From Mesorhizobium sp. NZP2077 (lineage in GTDB: Bacteria > Pseudomonadota > Alphaproteobacteria > Rhizobiales > Rhizobiaceae): a DNA stretch of 64,000 nt. Positions 54,441 to 63,925 of this stretch are shown here, one piece after another. Both the position numbers and the translations under genes were made by a program. The stretch's first letter is position 1. Each line of letters opens with the position of its first letter. The DNA lies in assembly GCF_013170805.1 (NCBI RefSeq), contig NZ_CP051293.1, forward strand, positions 5,090,001 to 5,154,000. Direction: 5' to 3'. Under the pieces are notes generated by a model. It had not been told where the DNA came from. It saw only the letters and a program-made list of their open reading frames with translations, and searched no databases.

Positions 54441-55178
54441 TCAAATCATCGCCATGCCGCCGTTGACATGGATGGTCTGGCCGGTGACGTAGGCGGCTTC
54501 GTTGGAGGCGAGGTAGGCGACAGCGGACGCCACTTCAACACTCGTGCCCATGCGGCGCGTCGGAATCGCCGCCATGATCGCCTCTTTCTGCTTGTCGTTA
54601 AGCTTGTCGGTCATCGCCGATTCGATGAAGCCCGGGGCAACGCAGTTGACGGTGATGTTGCGGGTGGCGATCTCCTGCGCCAGCGATTTGGAGAACCCGA
54701 TCATGCCGGCCTTGGAGGCGCAGTAATTGGTCTGGCCGGGATTGCCGGTCACGCCGACCACCGAGGTGATGTTGATGATACGGCCATGGCGGCGGCGCAT
54801 CATCGGATGGGTGAGTTCGCGGGTCAGCCGGAAAACGGCGGTCAGGTTGACCTCCATCACCGTGTCCCAGTCTGCGTCCGACATGCGCACGAACAGGCCG
54901 TCCTTGGTGATGCCGGCATTGTTGACCAGGATATCGACGCCTTCGAGCTCGGCCTCCGCCTTCTGGCCAAGCGCCTTGACCTCGTCGCGGTTCGACAGAT
55001 TGGCCGGGAACAGTTTGACCCGGTCGCCGAGTTCGCCTGCCAAGGTCTCCAGTTTCTCGATGCGGGTGCCGTGCAGGCCGACAATGGCGCCTTGCGCATG
55101 CAGCACGCGGGCAATCGCCTCGCCGATGCCTCCCGATGCGCCGGTGACGAGCGCCTTGCGGCCGGTCAGTTCGAACAT
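54441..55178 (-). CDS. fabG: 3-oxoacyl-ACP reductase
   Basis: A 245-aa SDR that reduces 3-oxoacyl-ACP with NADPH. Motifs: TGASGGIGEAIAR, LVNNAGITKDGLF, and the catalytic S-Y-K with Y-x3-K in NYCASKAGMIGFSK. Ends GGMAMI as typical FabG. It follows fabD by 60 nt. Confidence 0.97.
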   Translation of the reverse strand: MFELTGRKALVTGASGGIGEAIARVLHAQGAIVGLHGTRIEKLETLAGELGDRVKLFPANLSNRDEVKALGQKAEAELEGVDILVNNAGITKDGLFVRMSDADWDTVMEVNLTAVFRLTRELTHPMMRRRHGRIINITSVVGVTGNPGQTNYCASKAGMIGFSKSLAQEIATRNITVNCVAPGFIESAMTDKLNDKQKEAIMAAIPTRRMGTSVEVASAVAYLASNEAAYVTGQTIHVNGGMAMI

Positions 55179-55238
55179 GTTTTGTCTCCTGATCTGAGAG
55201 AACAGCCTTCACACGGAAGGGGTCAAATCGCCAGTAGA

Positions 55239-56186
55239 TTATGCAAGCGCGGCCAGCGCTGTCTCGACATCGGTCGATGTGCCGACCGACGCGGTAGCGA
55301 TGTCGCGGTTGATGCGCCGCGCCAGGCCCGACAGCACCTTGCCGGCGCCGACCTCGTAAAGCGTTACAACGCCGTTGGCGCCGAACCATTCCACCGTTTC
55401 GCGCCAGCGCACGCGGCCGGTTATCTGCTCGACCAGGCGCCGCGCGATCTCGTCGGGATCACCGGTCGGAGTCACGGTGATGTTGGACAGCACGGGCACC
55501 GCCGGCGCATGCTTGGTTATCCCGGCGAGCGCGTCGCGCATGACATTGGCCGCCGGCGCCATCAGCGCCGAATGGAAGGGCGCCGAGACCTGCAGCATCA
55601 GCGCCCGCTTGGCGCCCTTTTCGGTGCACAGTTTCGCCGCCAACTCGACCGCGGCCTTGGCGCCGGAAATCACCAGCTGGCCGCCACCATTGTCGTTGGC
55701 GATCTGGCAGACCTTGCCGGCCCCTTGCGCGGCCTCGGTGCAAGCGGCTTCGACGTCCGCCTGCTCCAGCCCGATGATGGCCGCCATCGCGCCCTCGCCC
55801 GCCGGCACCGCCGCCTGCATGGCGTTGCCGCGAATGCGCAGCAGCCGTGCGGCATCGGCAACGGAAACAAAACCCGCGGCGGCAAGGGCCGAATATTCGC
55901 CCAGCGAATGGCCAGCGACATAGGCGACCTTGTCCTTCAGCGAGAAGCCGCCCGCTTCCAGCGCCCTGATCGCCGCCAGTGACACCGCCATCAGCGCCGG
56001 CTGCGCGTTGGCCGTCAGCGTCAAGGTCTCTTCAGGACCTTCCCAGATCAGCTTCGACAGGTTTTCGCCGAGCGCGTCGTCGACTTCCTGAAAGACCCTG
56101 CGTGCCTCGGGAAAGGCATCGGCGAGATCCTTGCCCATGCCGACAGCCTGGCTGCCTTGTCCCGGAAAGGTGAATGCAATGGCCAT
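55239..56186 (-). CDS. fabD: malonyl-CoA-ACP transacylase
   Basis: A 315-aa enzyme that loads malonyl groups on ACP. The nucleophile serine is in AGHSLGEYSALAA (about residue 93), the opening FTFPGQGSQAVGMGKDL is conserved, and the catalytic histidine lies in SAPFHSALMAP. First gene of the fab-mltG-yicC-gmk series; its promoter lies in the 243-nt gap to the divergent sulfatase-like gene. Confidence 0.97.
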   Translation of the reverse strand: MAIAFTFPGQGSQAVGMGKDLADAFPEARRVFQEVDDALGENLSKLIWEGPEETLTLTANAQPALMAVSLAAIRALEAGGFSLKDKVAYVAGHSLGEYSALAAAGFVSVADAARLLRIRGNAMQAAVPAGEGAMAAIIGLEQADVEAACTEAAQGAGKVCQIANDNGGGQLVISGAKAAVELAAKLCTEKGAKRALMLQVSAPFHSALMAPAANVMRDALAGITKHAPAVPVLSNITVTPTGDPDEIARRLVEQITGRVRWRETVEWFGANGVVTLYEVGAGKVLSGLARRINRDIATASVGTSTDVETALAALA

Positions 56187-56429
56187 GCGAGGGCTCCAAG
56201 ACTGGTTTGCTTGCCTATAACACGCGTTTTTCTTGCCTGTGGCGCAAGGCAGGCTGCCAAGTCAAGCCCGGTTCAATGCGGTCCCAGGACTGCACCGTGT
56301 GCCGAGTGCCTGTTCCGAAAGGGCTTTTTTGGCGATCACACCTGATGAAAACCGCTCACGAATCGTTCGCTGGCTCTTCTTATTTCCGCCACAGGCGCTA
56401 GCTTTGCGTGACAATTATATGACAATCGA

Positions 56430-58391
56430 GTGACTTGGGTTGTCGCTGGGTGGGAAGTCAAAGTGGCAAAGAGTTCGAAACGCGCCGCTAAAGCCGCGCC
56501 TCAGTTCCTGGAAGACGATCCGTCCACCGGCTATCTGCCGGGCCGGAGATGGCCGGTCGTCCGTTACGGATTGGTCAGCCTGGCGATCTCGGCCATCCTG
56601 GTGTTTGCCATCGAATTGATCGTGCGCGGCGACCTCGCCGGCACGGTCTCCTTCTTCCTGCAGCCGCTCAAGCCGGGCTGGACGACCATCGTCGTGTTCG
56701 CGCTGATGCTGATCGGCCTCGACGCCGTGCTTGGCCGCAGCCATCAGAGCCTGATGATCGTCGCTCCATTGACTCTGTCGCTGGCCTTTGTCGGCCACCA
56801 GAAATCGCATTATCTCGGCGATCCACTCTACCCCACGGATTTCCTCTACTCCCGCCAGATCTTCGCGCTGCTGCCGCTCCTGGTGCGCGACCGGCCGATG
56901 ACCGCGCTCGCCATGGTCGTCGGCATCGTCGCCGGCCTGTCGCTGCTCGTCTATGGCTGGCGGCTGTGGCACCGCAAGGTTCCAGCACTCAGCCGCAAGG
57001 GCCGCCTTGCCCGGCTGACGCTGGCGGTGCCGCTGCTCGCCTTCTTCGTCTCGATCATGGACTACGCCACCTTCTCCTGGACCAGGGACCGGCTGCAGAT
57101 CATCCCGATCATGTGGGACCAGAAGGAAAACTATGCCTCCAACGGCTTTGCGCTCGCCTTCGCGCTCAACGTGCCGATGGCCCATGTCTCGGCACCGCCC
57201 GGCTACTCGGACAAGGCAATCGCGGCGATCGACCGGCCGCAGATGACCGCCTCGGTACCCGATGAAAAACCCGACATCATTGTCGTCATGAGCGAATCCT
57301 TCTGGGATCCGACCAAGCTGCCCGGTGTCACCATTACGCCGGATCCTATTCCCACCGTGCGGGCATTGCGTTCCGGTTCGATGTTCTCGCCTGAATTCGG
57401 CGGCATGACCGCCAATATTGAATTCGAGGCGCTGACCGGCTTTTCCAACGCTTTCCTGCCGGCCGGCAGCATCCCCTACCAGCAATATGTGCGCACGCCG
57501 ACACCTTCGATTGCGACCTTCCTCAAGAGCGAGGGCTATAGGGCGCGTGCCATCCATCCCGGCACCAACTGGTTCTGGAACCGTGGCGCGGTCTATGCCG
57601 ATTTCGGTTTCAATGATTTCAAGTCGGAAGAGACGCTGCCGCCCATGGAAAAGCGCGGACCGCTGGCATCGGATGCGGCAATGACGGACGAGATCATCCG
57701 CGAAGCCGACGCCAGCGACGAGCCGGTCTTCTTCTTCGCGGTCAGCCTGCAGAACCATGGCCCCTATGAACCGAACCGCTATGACAACCCGACCCACACG
57801 GTGCAGGCGCCCATCAGCCAATGGGCGCGCGCCTCGCTGCTGAGCTACGCTGAGGGGTCAGCCGACGCCGACCACGGCCTTGAACGGCTGATCGAGTGGG
57901 CCAAGAAGCGCGAGCGGCCGACGATTGTCGCCTTCTTCGGCGACCATCTGCCACCGCTGGGGCCGGTCTATGTCGAAACCGGTTTCCTGAAGGACAATGT
58001 TGCGCCTCGCAAGGAGCCGACGCCGGAAGCCGCGCTTGAACATCACCAGACGCCGCTGATCATCTGGTCGAACCGCTCCGGTCCGGTCGAGAATCTGGGC
58101 GCGGTGAGCCCGGCATTCCTGCCCTATCATATCCTCACCGCCGCGGGCATCACCCACCCCTACTACACAGGCTTCCTAGGCGAGGTGCGGGAGCACTACC
58201 GCGTTGTCGACCGCAACCTGCTGCTGACCCCGGCTGGCGAGGCGACACCCGATTGGTCGCGGCAAAAGGAGATCGACCCGACGATCAACGATTTCCGGCT
58301 GATCCAGTACGACATGATGTTCGGCAAGCGCGGTGCGGCGCCCGACTTCTTCCCCGAAACGGTCGACAAGGTTGTCGCCCATACGAGCTGA
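56430..58391 (+). CDS. LTA synthase family sulfatase-like phosphotransferase
   Basis: A 653-aa inner-membrane protein. About five helices (roughly 45-240) are followed by a periplasmic alkaline phosphatase/sulfatase domain of the LtaS type. The metal-binding E is in VVMSESFWDP (about 288), the catalytic threonine in FEALTGFSN (about 334), and metal D-H in FFGDHLPPLG (about 505). In Gram-negatives such enzymes move phosphoglycerol or phosphoethanolamine onto glycans or lipids; in rhizobia cyclic glucan is a known acceptor for a related type. The start is GTG 56430 or, better placed after GGGAAG, GTG 56463 (12th codon). Confidence 0.85.
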   Translation: MTWVVAGWEVKVAKSSKRAAKAAPQFLEDDPSTGYLPGRRWPVVRYGLVSLAISAILVFAIELIVRGDLAGTVSFFLQPLKPGWTTIVVFALMLIGLDAVLGRSHQSLMIVAPLTLSLAFVGHQKSHYLGDPLYPTDFLYSRQIFALLPLLVRDRPMTALAMVVGIVAGLSLLVYGWRLWHRKVPALSRKGRLARLTLAVPLLAFFVSIMDYATFSWTRDRLQIIPIMWDQKENYASNGFALAFALNVPMAHVSAPPGYSDKAIAAIDRPQMTASVPDEKPDIIVVMSESFWDPTKLPGVTITPDPIPTVRALRSGSMFSPEFGGMTANIEFEALTGFSNAFLPAGSIPYQQYVRTPTPSIATFLKSEGYRARAIHPGTNWFWNRGAVYADFGFNDFKSEETLPPMEKRGPLASDAAMTDEIIREADASDEPVFFFAVSLQNHGPYEPNRYDNPTHTVQAPISQWARASLLSYAEGSADADHGLERLIEWAKKRERPTIVAFFGDHLPPLGPVYVETGFLKDNVAPRKEPTPEAALEHHQTPLIIWSNRSGPVENLGAVSPAFLPYHILTAAGITHPYYTGFLGEVREHYRVVDRNLLLTPAGEATPDWSRQKEIDPTINDFRLIQYDMMFGKRGAAPDFFPETVDKVVAHTS

Positions 58392-58396
58392 CGGGT

Positions 58397-60034
58397 TCAA
58401 TTCGTCAATTGCAGCTTCGAGAATTTGTTGGCGATCTGCTGAAAAACGTTCGGCAGTTTTGCCGGATCGTTGACGGCATAATAGCCGCTCGGGTCGGAAG
58501 CGCAGGCGCTGTAAAGCGTGCGGTTGGCGGCGGTGTCGGACTGCAGCACCATTGTGTAGATCTGCACGCCCTCGTTCTTCAACTGCGTGCACACGCTCTT
58601 GGTCCAGCCGTCGACATTGCGCGCCGCCGTCGTCTGGTTGTCCGAGCCGAAACGGCCACCAGCCAGGTAGCCATAGGATGTGTAGTCGGACTTGGTCGGC
58701 TGATTGCTGGCGCCATAGACGACATTCTCGCCATCGGTAAGCAGCATGACGATCTTGCTGACGCCTGGCGTCTTGAATGGCGCCCCGTCGGTATAGGGTG
58801 CGCCGGGTGACAGCACCCGCATGCCCCACGACAGACCCTCAGAGACGTTGGTGCCGGAACCGTTCCATTCCGTCATCTGGCTCGCCGCCTTGCGCAATTT
58901 GTCGAAATCGTCGGTCAAGGGAACGACGGGCGTCGGGCAGGAACGGTTGGCGCCAACGGTGATCGCGCTGCCGGTCTCGGTGACGATCTTGTTCGTCGAC
59001 GCGACATATTTGGCGACCTTTTCCAGGTCAGCGCCCAACAGTGCGTTGACCACGCTGCCAAGCAGGCCGCTGAGGTCGATGCCCAGTATGTTGACGCCCG
59101 GCTCGGCGAGTTTGACCTTGTCGATGGTGTCGTCGAGGTATGAATTGTTGTAGCCGGTGGCCGAGTTGCCGTAGGAGCCTGACGGTTTGGTGGCAGGCTC
59201 TGGATCGTCGGGAGCGAAGTAAGGCACGAACAGCGTGTCGGGTTTGTTCGGATCCGGAGGCGTATCAGAGATGTTGTAGGTGCCGGGGCGAGCCTCGACG
59301 CAGCCTTTCCATCCGGTATCTTTCCACCCGCCCTTCAGCCCCAACTGGTTGAACAGCGCCATATGGTTCAGCCGCTTGCCGTCAATGACGGGGAAATTGA
59401 TGCCATTGGTCGAGGACTTGCCGTCCATGTCGATCCAGGACGGGTCGAACCCGTCGCCATTGACATTGACCGCCGTGACGAAGGGAACCAGCGAGGCACG
59501 CACTTGGCGCGTCGGCGATTTTGTCGCCTCGAGCGTGTCCAGCAGTGACTTCGTCGCTGTTCTCAACGCCGTCATGCGGGCGCCGGCCATCGAGCCGGTA
59601 TTGTCCAGCACCAGCACGACTTCGAGCTGATTGTTCGATTCGACAGCCGAGGCATCGACGACAATGTGCTTGTTCTGGCCAAACAGGAAGGCGAAGTTCA
59701 AATTGACGTCCGCCGAGGCGACAGCTTTCGTCTTGATGTAGTTGACGCCTTTGTCGACGGTCAGCGTCGCCTGCGCATTGCCGAGTTCGCCATGCCCGGC
59801 AATGTTGGCCTGAAAATAGCGGTTGAATGCGTCGGTGCGGGTGATGTCGAGATCGCCAAGATGCGAGGAGGCAAGATTTGCGGAGTCGAGCGCATTCTGC
59901 AGGTTGCTCTTGGCTCGCATGATGGTGGATACGTCGACCGCGAAGGCCACGGCCGACAGGATGGCCGGCAGTCCGAGCCCCATCAGAAGCGCGAAATTGC
60001 CGCTCTTGGAGCGCCAGAATCTGTTGAGAATCAT
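58397..60034 (-). CDS. TadE/TadG-like pilus assembly protein with von Willebrand A domain
   Basis: A 545-aa protein. The N-terminus is a TadE/TadG-type anchor (SGNFALLMGLGLPAILSAVAFAVDVSTIMRAKSNLQNALDSANLA, in outline) that targets it to the membrane. A von Willebrand factor A domain follows, with the metal-ion adhesion motif D-N-T-G-S at 144-148 and LLTDGEN near 430. Usually encoded with Flp/Tad pilus genes; here none is nearby, so it is an orphan copy. It ends 5 nt from the convergent LtaS-like gene. Confidence 0.87.
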   Translation of the reverse strand: MILNRFWRSKSGNFALLMGLGLPAILSAVAFAVDVSTIMRAKSNLQNALDSANLASSHLGDLDITRTDAFNRYFQANIAGHGELGNAQATLTVDKGVNYIKTKAVASADVNLNFAFLFGQNKHIVVDASAVESNNQLEVVLVLDNTGSMAGARMTALRTATKSLLDTLEATKSPTRQVRASLVPFVTAVNVNGDGFDPSWIDMDGKSSTNGINFPVIDGKRLNHMALFNQLGLKGGWKDTGWKGCVEARPGTYNISDTPPDPNKPDTLFVPYFAPDDPEPATKPSGSYGNSATGYNNSYLDDTIDKVKLAEPGVNILGIDLSGLLGSVVNALLGADLEKVAKYVASTNKIVTETGSAITVGANRSCPTPVVPLTDDFDKLRKAASQMTEWNGSGTNVSEGLSWGMRVLSPGAPYTDGAPFKTPGVSKIVMLLTDGENVVYGASNQPTKSDYTSYGYLAGGRFGSDNQTTAARNVDGWTKSVCTQLKNEGVQIYTMVLQSDTAANRTLYSACASDPSGYYAVNDPAKLPNVFQQIANKFSKLQLTN

Positions 60035-60498
60035 CCTTACCCCCGGAAATGCTCACCGCTTGATCTGCGCGGGTTGCCCGGGCTTTTGCGCCATCCATGA
60101 TGAACCGACCGTTGACGGCGGGAGCGCAACCCGGCACAACCTGAAATTGTGGTTAAGGGCCGGTTGCCGGGAAATCACAGCCTTGTGGCGTCGCCGCTTG
60201 ATTTTCCGGCGGCCTGCGACATCGATAACGCCGCTTGCCCTTGCCTTATCAATGGATTGCTGTATAGACGCCGCCAATCTGCCGGTCCCAGCTGGGGGCT
60301 GAACGGAGGGCCGGAGGTTTTATCAAAAGCCTTCGTGTGAAGCCAGAAGTGCTTCCGCCTCCCGTGTCTCCGCTCTCGACCGTCTCGTCATGCTCCTTTC
60401 TTCCCCGCCCCTTTAACCGGGACCAGCGGGTCAGAGAAGTTGCAGAGGCTTTTGCCGCCGGGAACCGGGAGAGAAACGAAGAAAGGCACGAAGACATA
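60035..60498. other. Divergent promoter and leader region upstream of rpsF
   Basis: A 464-nt gap between the TadG-like gene and rpsF. A -10-like TGTATAG lies near 60261-60267, which would give an rpsF leader of about 230 nt, long enough for an S6/S18 autoregulatory site; I could not identify that structure by eye. No small gene seen. Confidence 0.35.
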
Positions 60499-61002
60499 AT
60501 GGCTCTTTACGAACATGTGTTTCTTGCCCGGCAGGACCTCTCGCAGCAGCAGGTCGATGCGCTTGTCGAACAGTACAAGGGCGTCATCTCCGCGAATGGC
60601 GGGTCCGTCGGCCGGGTCGAGAACTGGGGGCTGAAGTCCCTCACCTACCGGGTCAACAAGAACCGGAAGGCATACTACACGCTCATGGACCTCAACTGCC
60701 CGCCGGCAGCGCTCAACGAAATGGAGCGCCAGATGGGTCTGTCCGAGGACGTCCTGCGTTTCCTGACCATCAAGGTCGAGGCGCATGAGGAAGGTCCTTC
60801 GGCCATGATGCAGAAGCGCGAAGAGCGCTCCGAGCGCGGCAGCTTCGGCGACCGCGACCGTGGCGACCGTGGCCCGCGTTCGTTCGGCGACCGTGACCGC
60901 GGCGACCGTGGCGATCGTCCGCCGCGCAGCTTCGGCGGCGACGCCGGTGCTGATCGTGGTCCGCGCCGTCCGCGCGAAGGCTTTGAAGGGGGTGCAGAAT
61001 AA
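60499..61002 (+). CDS. rpsF: 30S ribosomal protein S6
   Basis: A 167-aa S6 protein. Residues 1-110 are the normal fold ([32 protein letters not shown]). The tail from about 113 is a low-complexity extension of Asp-Arg-Gly repeats ([20 protein letters not shown]), found in many Hyphomicrobiales and absent from short S6 proteins. The ATG at 60499 begins at the fold. Its stop overlaps the rpsR start (TAATG). Confidence 0.97.
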   Translation: MALYEHVFLARQDLSQQQVDALVEQYKGVISANGGSVGRVENWGLKSLTYRVNKNRKAYYTLMDLNCPPAALNEMERQMGLSEDVLRFLTIKVEAHEEGPSAMMQKREERSERGSFGDRDRGDRGPRSFGDRDRGDRGDRPPRSFGGDAGADRGPRRPREGFEGGAE

Positions 61003-61250
61003 TGGTCGACATCAACCAGATCCCGACCCGGCGCCCGTTCCATCGTCGCCGCAAGACCTGCCCGTTCTCCGGCGCCAACGCGCCCAAGATCGACTACAAG
61101 GACGTGCGTCTGCTGCAGCGCTACATTTCCGAGCGCGGCAAGATCGTGCCGTCGCGCATCACCGCCGTCAGCCAGAAGAAGCAGCGTGAACTCGCCAAGG
61201 CAATCAAGCGCGCCCGCTTCCTCGGCCTGCTGCCCTACGTGGTTCGCTAA
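61002..61250 (+). CDS. rpsR: 30S ribosomal protein S18
   Basis: An 82-aa S18 with the family core [21 protein letters not shown] (near form) and [27 protein letters not shown]. It forms a pair with S6 on the platform of the small subunit. Translationally coupled to rpsF. A terminator-like hairpin follows 7 nt after its stop, before rplI. Confidence 0.98.
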   Translation: MVDINQIPTRRPFHRRRKTCPFSGANAPKIDYKDVRLLQRYISERGKIVPSRITAVSQKKQRELAKAIKRARFLGLLPYVVR

Positions 61251-61257
61251 TCCTCTC

Positions 61258-61285
61258 GAACGGGCGGTTCGCCGCCCGTTCCTTT
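61258..61285 (+). terminator. Hairpin between rpsR and rplI
   Basis: A perfect 10-bp stem GAACGGGCGG / CCGCCCGTTC with a TTCG tetraloop, followed by CTTTCG. It may terminate or attenuate part of the rpsF-rpsR transcript before rplI. Confidence 0.65.
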
Positions 61286-61467
61286 CGCCGGCCATGACGG
61301 GCATGACCGGTTTCAGCCATCAAATCCCGAGTTGAGGTCAAAGCCTCTAACTGCCGCGACAGGCAGGACAGCGACACCGGCGGCAACGCCCCTTTTGCTT
61401 CCTGACCTGTTCCAGAGAATTCGGCGCCGGCCTTGTAGACGGACGCCCAACCAAAAGGAACAAAACC

Positions 61468-62052
61468 ATGGAAGTCATTCTTCTCGAACGCGTTTCCCGC
61501 CTCGGCCAGATGGGCGATACCGTCAAGGTCAAGGACGGCTTTGCCCGTAATTTCCTGCTGCCGCAGGGCAAGGCGCTGCGCGCCAACGAAGCCAACAAGA
61601 AGAAGTTCGAAGGCCAGCGCGCCCAGCTCGAGGCGCGCAATCTCGAGCGCAAGTCGGAAGCCAGCCAGATTGCCGAAAAGCTCGACGGCAAGAGCTTCAT
61701 CGCCGTTCGCTCCGCCGGTGAAACCGGCCAGCTCTACGGCTCGGTGTCGACACGCGACATCGCCGATCTGGTCACGGCGGAAGGCTTCTCGGTCAACCGC
61801 AACCAGATCCTGCTCAACCAGCCGATCAAGACCATCGGTCTCACCAATGTGGCGATCGCGCTGCACCCGGAAGTCGAAGTCACCATCACGCTCAACATCG
61901 CCCGCACGGCCGACGAAGCCGAGCGTCAGGCCAAGGGCGAGACGCTGACCACCGCCGAAGCCATCTATGGCGACGACATCAACGACAATGCGCGGCCGGA
62001 GAACTTCTTCGATCCTAACGCCGAGTTCGAGGGCGGCGAAGACAACGCCTGA
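61468..62052 (+). CDS. rplI: 50S ribosomal protein L9
   Basis: A 194-aa L9. It begins [19 protein letters not shown] with [22 protein letters not shown], followed by the long connecting helix and the C-terminal domain. An acidic tail of about 40 residues ([31 protein letters not shown] in part) is longer than in Escherichia coli and usual in Hyphomicrobiales. Strong terminator downstream. Confidence 0.97.
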   Translation: MEVILLERVSRLGQMGDTVKVKDGFARNFLLPQGKALRANEANKKKFEGQRAQLEARNLERKSEASQIAEKLDGKSFIAVRSAGETGQLYGSVSTRDIADLVTAEGFSVNRNQILLNQPIKTIGLTNVAIALHPEVEVTITLNIARTADEAERQAKGETLTTAEAIYGDDINDNARPENFFDPNAEFEGGEDNA

Positions 62053-62115
62053 TCGCGTACGACAAGCGAGGAGCGGCGCTCCGATCACTTTGTCGTCATC
62101 CAGCCTTTCTGGACC

Positions 62116-62146
62116 AATGCCCGGGCCTCTCGCCCGGGCATTTTTG
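62116..62146 (+). terminator. Rho-independent terminator after rplI
   Basis: AATGCCCGGGC-CTCTC-GCCCGGGCATT followed by TTT. A perfect 11-bp stem with a T run, about 65 nt after the rplI stop. Confidence 0.92.
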
Positions 62147-62227
62147 TACCAAAAAGGAACTTTTCGAACCCCCATATATTGTTGCAGAATTAAGGCAGCC
62201 AGTCTGACCGTGAGGGGACATTTGGTT

Positions 62228-63520
62228 ATGAATATTCTGCTGAAGCGCGTTCTCGATCGCCTTGTGCGCACGGGCAATCTCAAGGTCACCGGGCCCAAAG
62301 GCTCGACATTCATGTTCGGCGACGGCAGCGGCGAGCCGGTGCACATGCACATCAAGACCCGACATGCCGAACGCGCCATCACCTTCGATCCGATGCTGGC
62401 GGTGCCTGAATCCTACATGGACGGCGAACTCGACATTCTCGAAGGCGGCGTGCTCGGACTGATGCGTATTGCCTTCCAGAACATGGGCAGCGGCGGCATC
62501 GACGCAACCTGGTCGAAAGCCATCGAGGGCCTGCGCCACGCCTTTCGCCGCCTGCAGCAGATCAACACCACCTCACGCTCGCGCCGCAACGTGCAGCGCC
62601 ACTACGATCTGTCGGGCAACCTCTATCGGCTCTTCCTCGACGAGGACATGCAGTATTCCTGCGCCTATTTCGAACAGCCCGACATGACGCTCGACGAGGC
62701 GCAGGCTGCCAAGAAACGCCATATAGCCGCCAAGCTCAGGCTGAAGCCCGGCCAGACCGTGCTCGACATCGGCTCCGGCTGGGGCGGGCTTGGTCTCTAT
62801 CTTGCCAAGGCGTTCGACGTCGACGTGCAAGGCGTGACGCTGTCGACCGAACAGCATGGCGTCGCCACCGACCGGGCGCATGCGCAGGGCCTGGAAAACC
62901 ACGTCCATTTCGAGCTGAAAGACTATCGCGAACTCAACGAACGCTTCGACCGTATCGTTTCGGTCGGCATGTTCGAACATGTCGGTGTGAACCACTTCAG
63001 GACCTTCTTCGACAAGGCGGCAACATTGCTGAAGCCAGATGGCGTCATGCTCCTGCATACGATCGGCCGCTCGGGCGTGCCGTGGGCGACCAGCGCCTTC
63101 ATCCGCAAATATATTTTCCCGGGCGGCTACATACCGGCCATGTCGGAGGTGCTGCCGGCGATCGAGAAGTCGGGCCTCGTGGTCACGGACGTCGAGATCC
63201 TGCGGCTCCACTATGCCGACACGCTAAAGCACTGGAGCCAGCGCTTCGCCGCCAACCGCGACAAGGCCAAGGCGATTTACGACGAACGCTTCTGCCGCAT
63301 GTGGGAATTCTATCTGGCCGCTTCAGAAGCCGCCTTCCGCTGGCAGGATCTGGTCATCTTCCAGTTCCAGATCGCCAAGAAGAACGACACGCTGCCGATG
63401 ACCCGCGACTATATGGCCAAATGCGAAAAGGCGCTGGAATTGCGCGACATGGGCCGCCGCGAAGCGGCTCCCGTCCAGAAGCCCGCCAAGCCCGCCCGGC
63501 GCCGCAAGGTGGCGGATTAG
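62228..63520 (+). CDS. cfa: cyclopropane-fatty-acyl-phospholipid synthase family protein
   Basis: A 430-aa SAM-dependent enzyme that adds a methylene bridge to unsaturated acyl chains in membrane lipids. The SAM motif [17 protein letters not shown] is near residue 178, and family blocks [45 protein letters not shown] and [14 protein letters not shown] are all present. The ATG at 62228 is preferred; the frame extends upstream into rplI. The C-terminus has a basic Ala/Pro/Lys tail. Rhizobia often have two such genes, and this could be either. Confidence 0.93.
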   Translation: MNILLKRVLDRLVRTGNLKVTGPKGSTFMFGDGSGEPVHMHIKTRHAERAITFDPMLAVPESYMDGELDILEGGVLGLMRIAFQNMGSGGIDATWSKAIEGLRHAFRRLQQINTTSRSRRNVQRHYDLSGNLYRLFLDEDMQYSCAYFEQPDMTLDEAQAAKKRHIAAKLRLKPGQTVLDIGSGWGGLGLYLAKAFDVDVQGVTLSTEQHGVATDRAHAQGLENHVHFELKDYRELNERFDRIVSVGMFEHVGVNHFRTFFDKAATLLKPDGVMLLHTIGRSGVPWATSAFIRKYIFPGGYIPAMSEVLPAIEKSGLVVTDVEILRLHYADTLKHWSQRFAANRDKAKAIYDERFCRMWEFYLAASEAAFRWQDLVIFQFQIAKKNDTLPMTRDYMAKCEKALELRDMGRREAAPVQKPAKPARRRKVAD

Positions 63521-63566
63521 AAACGCCGTTCGCCATTGGCGCTTGCCATTCCCGGCCCCTGCCCCG

Positions 63567-63599
63567 AAAAAGGCCTCGTGATCGTCGCGAGGCCTTTTT
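63567..63599 (+). terminator. Rho-independent terminator after cfa, abutting ynfA start
   Basis: AAAAAGGCCTCG / CGAGGCCTTTTT is a perfect 12-bp stem with a 9-nt loop. Its T run ends one base before the ATG of the next gene (63601), so a transcript that stops here cannot include ynfA. Confidence 0.88.
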
Positions 63600-63600
63600 C

Positions 63601-63924
63601 ATGACCTATCTCCTCTATGCCGCCGCGGCCCTGGCCGAGATCGCCGGCTGTTTTTCGGTATGGGCCTGGTGGCGGCTGGAAAGATCGCCGCTATGGCTGG
63701 CCCCGGGCTTTGCCTCGCTGCTTGCATTCGCCTGGCTTCTGGCGCTGGTCGACACCAACGCCGCGGGCCGAGCCTATGCCGCCTATGGCGGCATCTACAT
63801 CGTCGCCTCGCTAGCCTGGCTGTGGCTGGCGGAGGGCGTCCGGCCCGACCGCTGGGACCTTGGTGGCGCGGCGCTCTGCATAGCCGGCGCCTCGATCATC
63901 CTGCTCGCACCGCGAGGAGCCTAG
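63601..63924 (+). CDS. YnfA family (UPF0060) small membrane protein
   Basis: A 107-aa inner-membrane protein with four helices. It has the family patterns [19 protein letters not shown] and [33 protein letters not shown]. The family resembles small multidrug resistance exporters but its substrate is unsettled. The ATG at 63601 follows the T run of a terminator directly, leaving no room for a ribosome site except within the hairpin. GAGGAG near its end belongs to the next gene. Confidence 0.9.
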   Translation: MTYLLYAAAALAEIAGCFSVWAWWRLERSPLWLAPGFASLLAFAWLLALVDTNAAGRAYAAYGGIYIVASLAWLWLAEGVRPDRWDLGGAALCIAGASIILLAPRGA

Positions 63925-63925
63925 C

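Noticed and set aside
54018..55982. A 654-codon open frame on the + strand
   Set aside because: It is antisense to acpP, fabG and fabD; Arg/His/Gln-rich without motifs.
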